A stretch of DNA of 64,000 bases from Terriglobia bacterium. GTDB taxonomy: Bacteria > Acidobacteriota > Terriglobia > Terriglobales > Acidobacteriaceae. The stretch lies in the NCBI GenBank assembly GCA_020073565.1, contig JAIQEY010000013.1, positions 60,137-124,136 of the forward strand, written 5' to 3'. The notes beneath the pieces were generated by a model. It had not been told where the DNA came from and did not search any database. It saw only the letters and a program-made list of their open reading frames with translations. Shown here piece by piece: positions 24,810 through 34,366 of this stretch (within the stretch, counting starts at the first letter, position 1; the number at the start of each line of letters is the position of its first letter). The translations under genes and the position numbers were made by a program.

Positions 24810-25457
24810 ATGTCGGTAAGAGAAAAAGACGATCCCGCCCTATTCACCAAAATCCAGGAACAAAACCTTCTACGGCAGTACGATCTATCGTCGAATTGCG
24901 TTGAGATCGGCCTCAAGAAAGGCATCGAGGCGTTCGACAAATACACGCTGTGGGCGCTGAGTTACGCAGCCGTTTCCAACATCTGTCAATTTGGAGGACG
25001 CTACCGCAAGGAGCCGATCCGCGTCGGAACTCACACTCCTCCGCATTTCAAGAATGTCGGGAATGAAATGGATCGGTTCTTCTCAGTCATCCATGAGAAT
25101 TGGACGATTCAGGATCATCCAACACTTCTTCCAGCCTCTGCGTTGTGGAGGCTGAACTGGATTCATCCTTTCAGCGAGGGAACGGGCGGACTGCTAGGGC
25201 CGCGTGCCGCACCTCATCTGCATGAAGCAAGGCAGATTGCTGGGGGCAAGAAAACCGTTCCGAAACGTATCCGTGAGAATCGCGCGACATACTATGCTGG
25301 CCTGAAAGCGGCCGACATGGCTTGGGAGAATGGAGACTACGACGTCACTGAACGGACTGCCTATCTGGAGAGCTTGTTAAAGGGTCAAATGACCGATACT
25401 GCAGGGACTCATGTACTCCGCTTGTTGCAATCTCGCCTTGATCACCTTCTAAGTTGA
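24810..25457 (+). CDS. Fic-family protein with scrambled active-site motif
   Basis: 215 residues. N-terminal helices and the approach to the active site are Fic-like (ALWRLNWIHPF at ~111-121; later KTVPKRIRENRATYY). The expected HPFxxGNGRTAR is read here as HPFSEGTGGLLGPR. In the other two frames of the same 75 bases one finds GNGRTARAAC and then LICMKQGRLL, so three single-base losses (near 25179, 25208 and 25242) restore a canonical Fic core and cancel out in frame. The annotated protein would lack the catalytic motif and be inactive in AMP transfer. It may be a decayed gene or clustered base-calling errors. Confidence 0.75.
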   Translation: MSVREKDDPALFTKIQEQNLLRQYDLSSNCVEIGLKKGIEAFDKYTLWALSYAAVSNICQFGGRYRKEPIRVGTHTPPHFKNVGNEMDRFFSVIHENWTIQDHPTLLPASALWRLNWIHPFSEGTGGLLGPRAAPHLHEARQIAGGKKTVPKRIRENRATYYAGLKAADMAWENGDYDVTERTAYLESLLKGQMTDTAGTHVLRLLQSRLDHLLS

Positions 25458-27095
25458 TTTCCAGACAGCATCCTCAATGAGTTTCGCAACGGCCGGCGTG
25501 AAGCGGTGGGGGTAGACCAAAATAAACCATAATGCGAATGCCGGGCGTTTAACGAGCGTCGGCGGCAATTCGTCAAGCGGTATTGTCTCCGCGTGGACCC
25601 TGAGTGCTTCCCAGCTCTGCGGCTCGCGCGGAAGGCTGCTGGCTAGGGTACCCTCCGACGATTCCCACCGGAACCAGTCGGGAAAGCTGGCCGGCAGCAG
25701 CGTCACGAAAGACATGCGCGTTACGCCAAACCAAAGCCCCGCGAGGGCTTGGCGCCGCCACCGTCTGGCCAAGTAATCAACCAACGCTCCGACGGCGTAA
25801 CTGAACCCGCGGAATTGCTCCGAGTTCAAGGAGTCAAGGCCATAATTAAGGCGTAGCGCCTCTTCTGGCGAATAATAGGGGCCGGGGAGTCCCCGCCCTG
25901 TAGCAGATGCCCCGTTTGCGCCTGAAATCTCCCTTACAAGCTGGATAGCGATGCCCTCGGCTACATGAGGCCTACAATGTTGCTCAGCTTCGAGCGCGGC
26001 CAGATAGAAATATGGAACAGCCGATTCGCCCCACAGCGCAGCCTCCCTGAGGCGCGCCGTCAGAAATGAATGGACGAATTCAGCTTTGCTACGTGTCTTG
26101 CGACGAACCCGAAGAGACAGGTCCAAGCCGCTGAGGAGGCCTAGTAATATTGTTATGCGGGGACGGTACGTGTGGCCCTCTACTAGAGGAAATCCTTGGA
26201 CCAAATCGCTGCGTTGAGCGCACTCGTCAGCGAGCGCGTTGAGCGCACTCTCGGCAGCGGATTCGCAGAGTTCAAATGAAACTTGGCACGCGTCTTCCGC
26301 CTTATTGGATTTCTCGGCTAGGTAGAGGACATGAGCGCCGGTTAGAACCCAGTACTCAAACACGCACCAGTGGTTCGCGGCTACGACTGCAGAACTGGTT
26401 ATATAGGAAGTCAACAATACGATGCTTGATGCGGCGCGCGCGACATTCAGTGAGGTTTCGTCTTGTGGCTCGTCTGGAAGAACACGCTCTAACAACCGTG
26501 CGGCCTTTTCCTTTTCGGCGGGGGCAGTGCCGTCATGTGAAACGAGTTGCAGAAACATCCTAAAATCAGACTCACGGGGCAGGTATGCGCCGTGTGACGA
26601 CCTAAACTTCGCAAATAGTTCTCCCTTCTGAATAACATGTAGCGACTTGTTGATTCCGCGACTTTGCCAAGTTACGTTTTGCACCCGAACCTGCTCCCAA
26701 ACAGGGTCAGTTAATTCTCCATTCGTAACCAAGTACGGAACAAATTCGATGATTGGCGCCGTGCCAGGTAGTTCGATTGCTAGTTCAACTAAGTTGACTA
26801 TCTCGCCGTGGATGTCGCGCCATTCGCTCAATCCGATATCCCCGGCTTTCAATTGGTATGCGCGGATTTCTCCGGTCGCGGTGCGTGCAATTATGTCTTT
26901 GCCCTTCTCGAAAGGCCCATGCGGCGAGACGTAGAGGATGGTCTCTCCTTCCGCTACCAGTACCTGGCAAAAAGGAATTTGGTATTGCCGTTCGTTGACG
27001 CTAGTCAACCAGTTTTCGATTACTCTCCCGAACAGCCCATGCCTCTCGCTGTCGGTCGAGAATTTCGGCGTTCCTTCGCCTGAGTTCGGGGTCAT
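25449..27095 (-). CDS. Putative PD-(D/E)XK nuclease-domain protein, 548 residues
   Basis: No named family recognised. Residues about 21-135 resemble a restriction-endonuclease-like domain: GRVIENWL, an Asp in EKGKDIIART (D67), then AYQLKAG (Q81, K83), and the following PYLVTNGELTDPVW as in Mrr-like proteins. The rest (about 160-548) is mostly helical with no visible motif, perhaps a sensor or scaffold. Last gene of a three-gene operon; it overlaps the middle gene by 95 bases and converges on fic with a 9-base overlap. Base composition seems less G+C-rich than the flanks. A defence role is inference. Confidence 0.6.
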   Translation of the reverse strand: MTPNSGEGTPKFSTDSERHGLFGRVIENWLTSVNERQYQIPFCQVLVAEGETILYVSPHGPFEKGKDIIARTATGEIRAYQLKAGDIGLSEWRDIHGEIVNLVELAIELPGTAPIIEFVPYLVTNGELTDPVWEQVRVQNVTWQSRGINKSLHVIQKGELFAKFRSSHGAYLPRESDFRMFLQLVSHDGTAPAEKEKAARLLERVLPDEPQDETSLNVARAASSIVLLTSYITSSAVVAANHWCVFEYWVLTGAHVLYLAEKSNKAEDACQVSFELCESAAESALNALADECAQRSDLVQGFPLVEGHTYRPRITILLGLLSGLDLSLRVRRKTRSKAEFVHSFLTARLREAALWGESAVPYFYLAALEAEQHCRPHVAEGIAIQLVREISGANGASATGRGLPGPYYSPEEALRLNYGLDSLNSEQFRGFSYAVGALVDYLARRWRRQALAGLWFGVTRMSFVTLLPASFPDWFRWESSEGTLASSLPREPQSWEALRVHAETIPLDELPPTLVKRPAFALWFILVYPHRFTPAVAKLIEDAVWKST

Positions 27096-27594
27096 TCTCT
27101 ATTTGCTCAGAAACTTTCTTGAGGGCTGGAAGCATGTCTGGATGAATTACGAAGCTGCTGGTCGGCATTCCGTCAGGCCCAAACTCCATTTGGACGGAAC
27201 CTATCATATCCAACAGCATTTCTGGGGAAACTGGTTTGCCACCAGCATCAATCGAGGTGCCAGCCTTCTGGCAACTCTCGCCCACTTTCTTGAAGAAGGC
27301 CCTTGCTGCCTGGGGGATAAGCTGCTGCGCTATTTCCTCCAGCTTCGCATCCAATTTCTCGCCAACAAGAGTTGGCACCTCGTCGAGCAGCACCTTGAAT
27401 TCTGTGCCGATCTTTTCGAATCCCTCTTCAACTGTCGCGCCCCCTTGCTGTTCATATCGCATTTCGGTGCCTTCGTGTTGTTTGAAGCGCCCAACCTGTC
27501 TAAGCACCGGATCACCCGTGTCGACGCGCTGGCGAAGCTTCGCAAGGATTATCTTCAGAACCTCGGCCTTGAGCACAGGAAAATCTGGAAGCAT
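27001..27594 (-). CDS. Helical hypothetical protein, middle gene of operon
   Basis: 197 residues, no membrane segment. Predicted mostly helical (FKVLLDEVPTLVGEKLDAKL) and ends RQREAWAVRESNRKLVD, a tail type I associate with small uncharacterised proteins in restriction or defence neighbourhoods. It overlaps the nuclease-like gene by 95 bases, so the two are tightly coupled. Function unknown. Confidence 0.65.
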   Translation of the reverse strand: MLPDFPVLKAEVLKIILAKLRQRVDTGDPVLRQVGRFKQHEGTEMRYEQQGGATVEEGFEKIGTEFKVLLDEVPTLVGEKLDAKLEEIAQQLIPQAARAFFKKVGESCQKAGTSIDAGGKPVSPEMLLDMIGSVQMEFGPDGMPTSSFVIHPDMLPALKKVSEQIENDPELRRRNAEILDRQREAWAVRESNRKLVD

Positions 27595-27631
27595 CGTTTC
27601 CTAATTGGCTCGTTTCTCGGTCAGAATCGGC

Positions 27632-27844
27632 TCACTTCTTGCGTTCGCCGTTCGCGACCGAAAATTCTGCGAACTGTTCCCAGGTTATCCGAAACGGGTA
27701 CGTGTGGTCTGCGGGAGTCCACTCTAAATGGTTCTGTCGGACCGTGATGGTCCCGTGCTTACTCCCATTTTTCTTGCGAATAAATGTTACGCCTATGTTG
27801 TCGATCTCGCGCTCTGGAATCGAAAACTTCACGCTGTTGGCCAT
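27632..27844 (-). CDS. Small beta-rich hypothetical protein, first gene of operon
   Basis: 70 residues with GGAG 5 bases before the ATG at 27844. Pattern MANSVKFSIPEREIDNIGVT, GTITVRQNHLEWTPADHTY and RITWEQFAEFS suggests a small beta protein; similar small proteins occur in phage, plasmid and defence regions. First gene of the nuclease-like operon, 37 bases before the next. Role unknown. Confidence 0.65.
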   Translation of the reverse strand: MANSVKFSIPEREIDNIGVTFIRKKNGSKHGTITVRQNHLEWTPADHTYPFRITWEQFAEFSVANGERKK

Positions 27845-28122
27845 GTCATCTCCTTGCAGCAAATAACAAAGGGCCACGGGCATCCCCGTGACCCCCTCGG
27901 TCAGAACCATTAGTACTCTCTTGAGGCAGGTCTTGCTAGGCCACGTTGGTGCTACTTTCCTCGGCGGCTTGAGAGGTTGCGGAAAGAGTCGTCGAGTGCG
28001 CAACAAGCACACCTCGGGCGCTAAAGCGCGGACACATTTTCAACGAGTACGGCACGACTGAAGTCGCGCCCTTCCCAAAACCTGCGCTGATCCCGAAGCC
28101 TGAGCCAATCAGACCACAGTCG

Positions 28123-28170
28123 CGGCGGAGCTTCGCTCCGCTTGGACGGGCGAGGGCGCCCGTCCCCACA
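28123..28170 (+). repeat. Family C repeat, copy 1
   Basis: GCGGAGCTTCGCTCCGC stem followed by GGACGGGCGAGGGCGCCCGTCC. Other copies near 34.53, 53.04, 55.53 (inside mnmE) and 60.53 kb. Confidence 0.8.
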
Positions 28171-28568
28171 TTGTCCCCACACGAGCCCGGGCCCCCACGA
28201 ACACTCACCTCTCTGCTATCACTCACGTCCGTGCTGCCGGTCACAGACTTCCCGCCCGCCGTGCGGGACAATAGTCTCCTGATTGGGGCAGCGAAGAAGT
28301 GTGCTCGTCTCCAGGGACAGCCCTCCCCCGCTGTCCCAAACCTATTTTCAGCGCTCTTTGACAAGCTAACTCCTTATTCCGGAATATTTTCCATATAAGT
28401 CCTTGCGAATCTAGATTTTGGAGTGTTTCCACAGCCTAACTCCATGATTCCAGAAGACCGGGGGGAGGGGGGTACCCACCGTACTCACTGGTTAATACAT
28501 CCGGAGTACATGGGCACTTCGCTGGACAGGCGGGGGCGCCCGTCGCTCCATCACTAGGATCAAAAGCG

Positions 28569-28595
28569 GCGCGGACAGGAATGTCCGCGCCACAC
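28569..28595 (-). repeat. Family B palindrome, copy 4
   Basis: GCGCGGACAGGAATGTCCGCGC followed by CACAC, just beyond the stop of the GH13 gene. Confidence 0.85.
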
Positions 28596-28600
28596 AGGAT

Positions 28601-31600
28601 TTATGGGATGCAAGGGGCTACGAGGTGCCAGTTGGGAACCGTGTCGTTTTCGGTTTGATTGCCGTTGGTTCCATACGTCAAGGTCAGTTGGCGGTTGGCG
28701 ATCTCCTCGCACGCCGCGCCCTTCTCGACGTAATCCCAGGAACCTAACGTGTATTTGTACTGGAGCTGGACACCTTCGTTGCCGGTCAGGGTGATGGTCC
28801 AGTGCGTGCCGTCTACTTTTGTCATCACGGTCGCGCCAGGATTCCACTGCGGCAGGCCGCCGTCCAGCTGGTCGAGCGTACCAGCGATGTGGACGGAGAA
28901 TCCGGTGCCGTCAGTGGTGGCGGGAACCGTGACGTTGAAGGTCAGATTCACCTTGCGCACCTTGGCCACTCCGCTGACTTCGTTGGAAACGCCAGAGCGG
29001 TTGTAGGACTGATCAATCGCTCGCACCACATAGAAATAAGTGGTGTTGGCTATTACGGCCGCGTCGGTGTAGGCGGTGTTGGTCGTGGTCGCGATGATCG
29101 TGTACGGTCCGCCGCTGGCGCCGCTGCGCAGGACTTCGTATCCGTACATGGTGGAATCGCCGGTGACTGCGTCCCACGCGAGCGCGATGTTGGCTACGGT
29201 GCTTGACACCACGCGCAAATTCGCTGGCGTTGCGGGCGGGGTTGTATCACTGCTGGCTACTACCGTCATCTTGCCGGGATTTGTTAGTGCGGTTCCAGTG
29301 GCGGGGCCCGACAGATCGGCGTAGAGCCAGTTGCGTCCGTTGGTGGTGGTGTAGCGATAGGCATAGTCGTAGCTGCCGGTGGCGGAGGGCAACAGGCTGC
29401 CTACATATTCGTCGTTGTTGCCGGCATCGGTGTTAAAGGCGGCATCCAGCCATAGCCAGGCGGGGCTGCCGGCGTTGGTTCCGCTGGGACCGAATCCTAG
29501 CTGGGCACGAAGGCCGGGCGCGGGGCCGGGCTGGTTGGTTACTCCGTCGATCCAGACTTGGCCATAAATGTTGGGCGTGCGAGTTACTGCGCTGATGGTT
29601 TGGTTAATCGTGGGAGGCCATTGCAGGTTCGCCCATCCGATCGTCAGGTGGGGAATGGCGGTTACTTCGTTCGACGCGTTGCTTTCGTTACCGTTCCTGT
29701 CGAGAGCTTTGACCACGAAGTAGTAGGGGGTGGCATTCGTCAGGCCGGTGGCGGTGAAAGTGGTGCCCCTGATCAGAGACGAATTATTTTTCACGTAGCC
29801 ACCACCGCTCACCACGCTGGCGTACACGTTGTAGGCGGCGGCGCCGCGGCGCGGATCCCAGGACAATGCAACTTGCCCGGCGGCTTCCTTGGTCACTTTC
29901 AAGCCGGTTGGAGGGGCCGGAGGAGTGAGGTTCACTTCGCCGGTCGCCAACAGGATTGCGCTCTCGGGATTGAGCGTTGCCTGCAGAACACCGCCCGCCG
30001 TTGTGAAACGCGTTCCCGCAGTATTTTGAACCGCGACAATTCCGGTGAATTGCAGGCCATCATGGAGATAGCCCTCCACCGGAACATTGACGGTTTGGGT
30101 TTGCGGGCTGCGATTCAGAAGGAGGAGGGCTGCCTGTCTGGCGGCCTTGCGGCCGAAGGCTACCGTCTCGTTGGTATCGTCGACATGTAACATGCGGAAG
30201 TCGCCGGCCGTCAGGGCTACGTTGTTCTTGCGGGCGGCGATCAGAGAGCGGTAGTGGTCTCGCAGGTTGTGGTCGGCGGAGTCCCAGGGGTAGGTGCGGC
30301 GATCGTCGGGATCGTCGGCTCCGGTTAGTCCTACTTCGTCGCCGTAGTAAATGGTGGGCGCGCCTGGGAGGGCGAATTGGATTATTGATGCTAGCTGAAC
30401 CCTTAGCTTGCCCTCGGCCAGGTTGGCAGAGTTGAATTCTTTGTCGGCGCGGGTATCGGTGCCTGGCGTCAAGACCCACAGGAGACGCGCGGTGTCGTGG
30501 CTGTCGAGCAGGTTCATCATCGAGAAGTAGGCCGGGTCGGGGTAATCTTCGCGGATGGACTGCAGGCGCGCGGCGAATTCCGAAGGTAGGAGTTTGCGGC
30601 CGCTGTCGGCGAAACCCTTGGCATCGAAATTCTGCGGGGCTAACAATCCGAGCACGGCATCTCGCAGACGGTAGTTCATGGTTGCGTCGGCACGATCACC
30701 GCGCAGGAAACGCAACAGCGTGGTGTCTTTCTGCCAGAGCTCACTGATGATCAGGGCATCCTTCTTAGTCTGTTTGGTGACCTGGCGGAAAGTTTCCCAA
30801 TAGCCGGTGGGGAACGAAGGGTCGCCCATGACGTCGAGGCGCCAGCCCGATGCGCCCTGACGCAGCCAGTAGCGCGTGATGCTGTTCCTATCCGTGAGGA
30901 AGTACTGCTGAACGGCAGGCAGAGTTTTGGTGATCACGGGCAAGCTGTCGAAGCCCGCCCATCCGTTGTAGTACGTGTCAGTGCCTCCCGACGTGGAGGG
31001 AGCGCAGGGCGACGGCTCGAACGGAGAGGGTGGCCGGAAGGTGAACCAGGGGCGGAAGGGCGACGATGCCGATTCGCATGCGCCGGGCGTATGGAAATGG
31101 TGATAACGGTCGAAGAACGGACTGTCGGAGGAGAGATGGTTGAAGACGCCGTCGAGAATGATGCGGATATTCTCGTTGTCGGCATGTTTGGTCAAATTCT
31201 CCCAATCTTTTTGCGTTCCAAAGTACGGACTGATTTTCGAGTAGTCGCGGGTGTCGTATCCGTGATTGGAAGCGGAATCGAAAATAGGGTTGAAGTAGAT
31301 GGTGTTGATGCCGAGCCAACTCAGGTAATCCATCTCCTGATCAACGCCCTTCAGGTCACCACCGAAATAGTCGCGACTGCGGGCTTGCTCGATGTTGCCG
31401 CTGCCGGGTGAACTGAAGCGCCACGGACAATTGGTTGCCGCGTCGGCGTAATTGCGGCAATAGCCTTCGGGGAGAGTGCCCCAAGGGAGTGCGATGATTG
31501 GGTCGTTGTAGCGGAAGTCGCCGGTGTGCGGGTCATTGTTATGGCGGCCATTCCGGAAGCGATCGGGGAATAGCTGGTAGATGACAGCGTTCTTTGCCCA

Positions 31601-32734
31601 ACTGGCGCTCTGGAATGCCGGGTCGTAGAACATGAGCGCATAGCTGTTATCCGCGACGGTGGCGCTCGCGGAGCCAAGTCCGCCATCGAGTGCGGGAGTG
31701 TTGTCAGCGTAGTAGGCGGTATCACTTCCGTCGGTCACGACAAAGCGGTACCAGAAATTATTCGGGACATCGGACTTGACGGTGGTTTCCCAATAGTCGC
31801 AGGTGTGGCTGCCGAGGCCATCCTGGTAGCAGGGGACATCGCTGGCCACAATTTGCATCGGAGTCAGTTGTTCGGCCGACGCATTGACGTCATAGTTGCG
31901 CAACGTGACGCCGGTCACGTCGTCGTGATAGGTGCGGAAGCGGATCTTGACCGCAGTACCTGCCGGCACGGCGCCACCGGAAGCGCGGTACAGAGTGTCA
32001 CGAGAGTCGTGGCGCAAGCCGTCCCATTCGACGTGGTTGTCGTGCGCGGGAGTGCCGCCGCTAATCGTGAGCACGTGGCTCGACGGGTCGTAGGCGAAGG
32101 TGATCTGGGCAGTAACACCTTGCACCTTGAAGGGAATGTTGGGCCCGTTCTGTACGCCGTTGGCGCCGTAGTTCACATCCCAGGACTCATTGATCGCGAC
32201 CTTGGCCTCGTAGCTGCCTTGAGGGATCGAGGCGGTAAAGCTGTAGGTGCCGCTGCCACTCGGATCTTGCAGCCAGGAGCGAAGGCAGCCCGGGTCCCAA
32301 TCGCCGGAGCAGCCGATTTCCGACTGAAAACTCCCCGGGACGGTGGCGATCACGCTGTTCACGTTGTCGGTAATCCAGTGGCTTTTGTTGTCGAAGTAGA
32401 ACTTGACCGTAGCCGGGGCCGCGAGGTTGAGCGGGATGTTCGCACCGCCGGGAGCGGCGTGCAGGCCATAGTTGACGTCCCATGTGCGGTTCAGCGCGGC
32501 TTTGTATTCGTAGGGACCGGCAGGCACATTGAATGATTGCTGCCAGACGTCGTCATTGGCGTCGTAGGTGAGGAAGGTAGCCGCGCAGGCAGGATCCCAG
32601 TCGCCGGCGCATCCCAATTCCGATTGCAGACTCCCGGCAATGGTGACTGAGGTTTGCGCCTGAAGAGCTTGGGTAAACGACAGGACTACGAGGATTGCGA
32701 GCAGGGCCGGTGGGATGAAACGTAGAGCTTTCAT
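28601..32734 (-). CDS. Secreted modular alpha-amylase/pullulanase-type GH13 enzyme
   Basis: 1377 residues, with a signal peptide (1-27, ending LQA). Two tandem amylopullulanase X25-type modules (~28-235; both with SELGC/SEIGC-GDWDP and TWDVNYG/SWDVNYG). A GH13 catalytic domain (~380-960) shows region I DGVFNH (~527), II GWRLDVMGD (Asp nucleophile, ~630), III IISELWQ (acid/base Glu, ~660) and IV NLLDSHDT (~740). Then two fibronectin-III domains (~965 on and ~1170 on) and a C-terminal CBM20-like starch-binding domain (~1265-1377). It would cut alpha-glucans outside the cell. Monocistronic; exact specificity cannot be told. Confidence 0.92.
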   Translation of the reverse strand: MKALRFIPPALLAILVVLSFTQALQAQTSVTIAGSLQSELGCAGDWDPACAATFLTYDANDDVWQQSFNVPAGPYEYKAALNRTWDVNYGLHAAPGGANIPLNLAAPATVKFYFDNKSHWITDNVNSVIATVPGSFQSEIGCSGDWDPGCLRSWLQDPSGSGTYSFTASIPQGSYEAKVAINESWDVNYGANGVQNGPNIPFKVQGVTAQITFAYDPSSHVLTISGGTPAHDNHVEWDGLRHDSRDTLYRASGGAVPAGTAVKIRFRTYHDDVTGVTLRNYDVNASAEQLTPMQIVASDVPCYQDGLGSHTCDYWETTVKSDVPNNFWYRFVVTDGSDTAYYADNTPALDGGLGSASATVADNSYALMFYDPAFQSASWAKNAVIYQLFPDRFRNGRHNNDPHTGDFRYNDPIIALPWGTLPEGYCRNYADAATNCPWRFSSPGSGNIEQARSRDYFGGDLKGVDQEMDYLSWLGINTIYFNPIFDSASNHGYDTRDYSKISPYFGTQKDWENLTKHADNENIRIILDGVFNHLSSDSPFFDRYHHFHTPGACESASSPFRPWFTFRPPSPFEPSPCAPSTSGGTDTYYNGWAGFDSLPVITKTLPAVQQYFLTDRNSITRYWLRQGASGWRLDVMGDPSFPTGYWETFRQVTKQTKKDALIISELWQKDTTLLRFLRGDRADATMNYRLRDAVLGLLAPQNFDAKGFADSGRKLLPSEFAARLQSIREDYPDPAYFSMMNLLDSHDTARLLWVLTPGTDTRADKEFNSANLAEGKLRVQLASIIQFALPGAPTIYYGDEVGLTGADDPDDRRTYPWDSADHNLRDHYRSLIAARKNNVALTAGDFRMLHVDDTNETVAFGRKAARQAALLLLNRSPQTQTVNVPVEGYLHDGLQFTGIVAVQNTAGTRFTTAGGVLQATLNPESAILLATGEVNLTPPAPPTGLKVTKEAAGQVALSWDPRRGAAAYNVYASVVSGGGYVKNNSSLIRGTTFTATGLTNATPYYFVVKALDRNGNESNASNEVTAIPHLTIGWANLQWPPTINQTISAVTRTPNIYGQVWIDGVTNQPGPAPGLRAQLGFGPSGTNAGSPAWLWLDAAFNTDAGNNDEYVGSLLPSATGSYDYAYRYTTTNGRNWLYADLSGPATGTALTNPGKMTVVASSDTTPPATPANLRVVSSTVANIALAWDAVTGDSTMYGYEVLRSGASGGPYTIIATTTNTAYTDAAVIANTTYFYVVRAIDQSYNRSGVSNEVSGVAKVRKVNLTFNVTVPATTDGTGFSVHIAGTLDQLDGGLPQWNPGATVMTKVDGTHWTITLTGNEGVQLQYKYTLGSWDYVEKGAACEEIANRQLTLTYGTNGNQTENDTVPNWHLVAPCIP

Positions 32735-32847
32735 GAAACTCCTCCAACGGTGCAGTAAGCGAGTCTACGCCAAAGGGAGTGCCTGTCAACCGAGCGGGTG
32801 GTTAGTGGCTAGTCTAGGATCTAGCGGGTCAGGGCGGCGAGAAGGTA

Positions 32848-32871
32848 GTGGTGCAGTTCAAACTGCACCAC
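32848..32871. repeat. Perfect inverted repeat
   Basis: GTGGTGCAGTT, CA, AACTGCACCAC: perfect 11-base arms with a 2-base centre, between divergent genes. It could be an operator or a member of another dispersed palindrome family. Confidence 0.6.
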
Positions 32872-32939
32872 CACCGGCGAGAGACCAAGCCCGACGCCAG
32901 TGTCACGCCCGTCTATAATTCCCGGCGGGGTCTCCTCCA

Positions 32940-33791
32940 ATGATCAACCGTGCTCTGTTAGGGTTCGTGCTTCTGCTTGCAATCCCTGCTCTGACGCAGA
33001 CCCAGCCGGTTGCGTTTGATGGGGTCGATCAGTGGAAGGGGTCGTTGGTGTCGTCCGATATCACTTCACTTAAGAGTTGGTACTCGACGGATCCGCCGGC
33101 GAACTTCGTTGCCAAAGGGCAAAAGCCGGCGCCCGACATCTCTCCGGAGATCGATTTCTGGCGCAACCTGGTTTCTTCCGGCATGACGGACTTCGAGGTC
33201 CACACCGGCGAGGAAACAGACCGGCAAGGACTCCATCTGGTGAGCCTGGCAGTTTCCATGAAGATGAAAACGGCCAACGGTCCGCGCACCCGCTACGTGA
33301 CCGAGCAGCAAATGTGGCAGCCGCAGAGTGAGGGGTGGCGGATCGTGGTGGCAGCGCATTCCGATGTGGTCAAAATGCGTCCCGCTCTAAAGCCGAATCC
33401 GCATCTCTACAACAAAGACGCGGACGCGCGAGCCGAAATCAAGGAAACCGTGGCCAAGGCCGGAAAGGATCATCAGCGGGTGATGCTGGTCTTCGGCGCA
33501 AATTGGTGCTACGACTGCCACGTGCTGGACCAGGCGCTTCATCAAGATGACATCGCACCCATCGTGGAAAAGAACTTCCAGGTCGTGCATGTGGACATCG
33601 GAGAGGACGGCAAGAAGAACAACGATGTGGCTGCGGAATACAAGACTCCCCTCAACAAAGGTGTGCCCGCGCTGGCGATTCTCGGTCCAGACGGCAAGCT
33701 GCTGTACTCGCAGCAGAATGGCGAGTGGGAGTCGGCACGGTCGCTGGATCCCGACGACGTGATTGCGTTTCTGAACAAATGGAAGCCCTAG
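32940..33791 (+). CDS. Secreted thioredoxin-fold protein
   Basis: 283 residues with a signal peptide (1-20). Residues ~25-150 form an unassigned domain (DVVKMRPALKPNPHLY at its end). The C-terminal half is thioredoxin-like: VMLVFGANWCYDCHVL with the CxxC (CYDC) and a cis-Pro in GVPALAIL. Likely a periplasmic thiol-disulfide oxidoreductase. A family E repeat follows. Confidence 0.85.
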   Translation: MINRALLGFVLLLAIPALTQTQPVAFDGVDQWKGSLVSSDITSLKSWYSTDPPANFVAKGQKPAPDISPEIDFWRNLVSSGMTDFEVHTGEETDRQGLHLVSLAVSMKMKTANGPRTRYVTEQQMWQPQSEGWRIVVAAHSDVVKMRPALKPNPHLYNKDADARAEIKETVAKAGKDHQRVMLVFGANWCYDCHVLDQALHQDDIAPIVEKNFQVVHVDIGEDGKKNNDVAAEYKTPLNKGVPALAILGPDGKLLYSQQNGEWESARSLDPDDVIAFLNKWKP

Positions 33792-33815
33792 AGATGTGTG
33801 TGCGTGAGAACTCAG

Positions 33816-33902
33816 TCATCCCTCCGGGACTTTCCTCGTCTCTCGCACTTTTCCCGGCGCTGAAGCGCCGGGCTATTGGCAGACGCCCCTCCGGGGCTTT
33901 GC
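33816..33902 (+). repeat. Family E repeat, copy 2
   Basis: CCCTCCGGGAC end, inner stem CCCGGCGC TGAA GCGCCGGG, then CGCCCCTCCGGGGC. Close to copy 3 at 42.5 kb. Confidence 0.85.
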
Positions 33903-34078
33903 GTTAGTCATCTTTGTTCCACCGGATTGGTTGAATACGAGTTCTCACGCACACACCGATGCACTTCCGCGAATTCGTGGGGGTGCCCTATGGGAGTTGC
34001 GTGCAGGGCACATGGCACGATCGTCCGATTCCCTTCTCCATGCCCACCCAGCATAATTTTCCGCAGTTGGAGGACGAT

Positions 34079-34366
34079 ATGAGTAACGCCATGATTGAGA
34101 TGGATACCTACAGTGTCGCGCCGATCGATGGTCCTGCTGGAAGCGACTTGGCTTGGAGGTTCTTCGGTCTGGGCAATCTGACAGGGAAGACAGCGGCTGA
34201 GATCATCGCTAGTGTGGGTATGCCGACATTTGAGAGTTCAATGGCGAATGGCCTAACGCTTCTCCAGTGGCACGCCCGGGGCTTTGACCTGGCGCTGCTT
34301 TTCAACGCTGATGGGCGCGCGGTTAAGATTACACACGACTGCGCGCGGTTTGCACTGCAAAATTGA
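34079..34366 (+). CDS. Small hypothetical protein
   Basis: 95 residues from the ATG at 34079, with GGAGG 6 bases upstream. Soluble; the part from NLTGKTAAEIIASVGMPTF to LLFNADGRAVKITH resembles the SmpA/BamE-like pattern of a helix pair followed by strands, but there is no signal peptide or lipobox. Function unknown. Confidence 0.65.
   Translation: MSNAMIEMDTYSVAPIDGPAGSDLAWRFFGLGNLTGKTAAEIIASVGMPTFESSMANGLTLLQWHARGFDLALLFNADGRAVKITHDCARFALQN

Larger units (their letters stand above)
27845..28600. other. Intergenic region, about 750 bases
   Basis: No convincing gene. Holds a family C repeat, a partial C-like sequence near 28510-28555, a G-rich stretch (ggggggaggggggtaccc) near 28461 and a family B palindrome at the end of the amylase gene. 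It marks the right edge of the accessory island. Confidence 0.55.

Noticed and set aside
28461..28480. G-rich tract as a regulatory quadruplex
   Set aside because: One tract without a second supporting signal; could be chance or part of a repeat.
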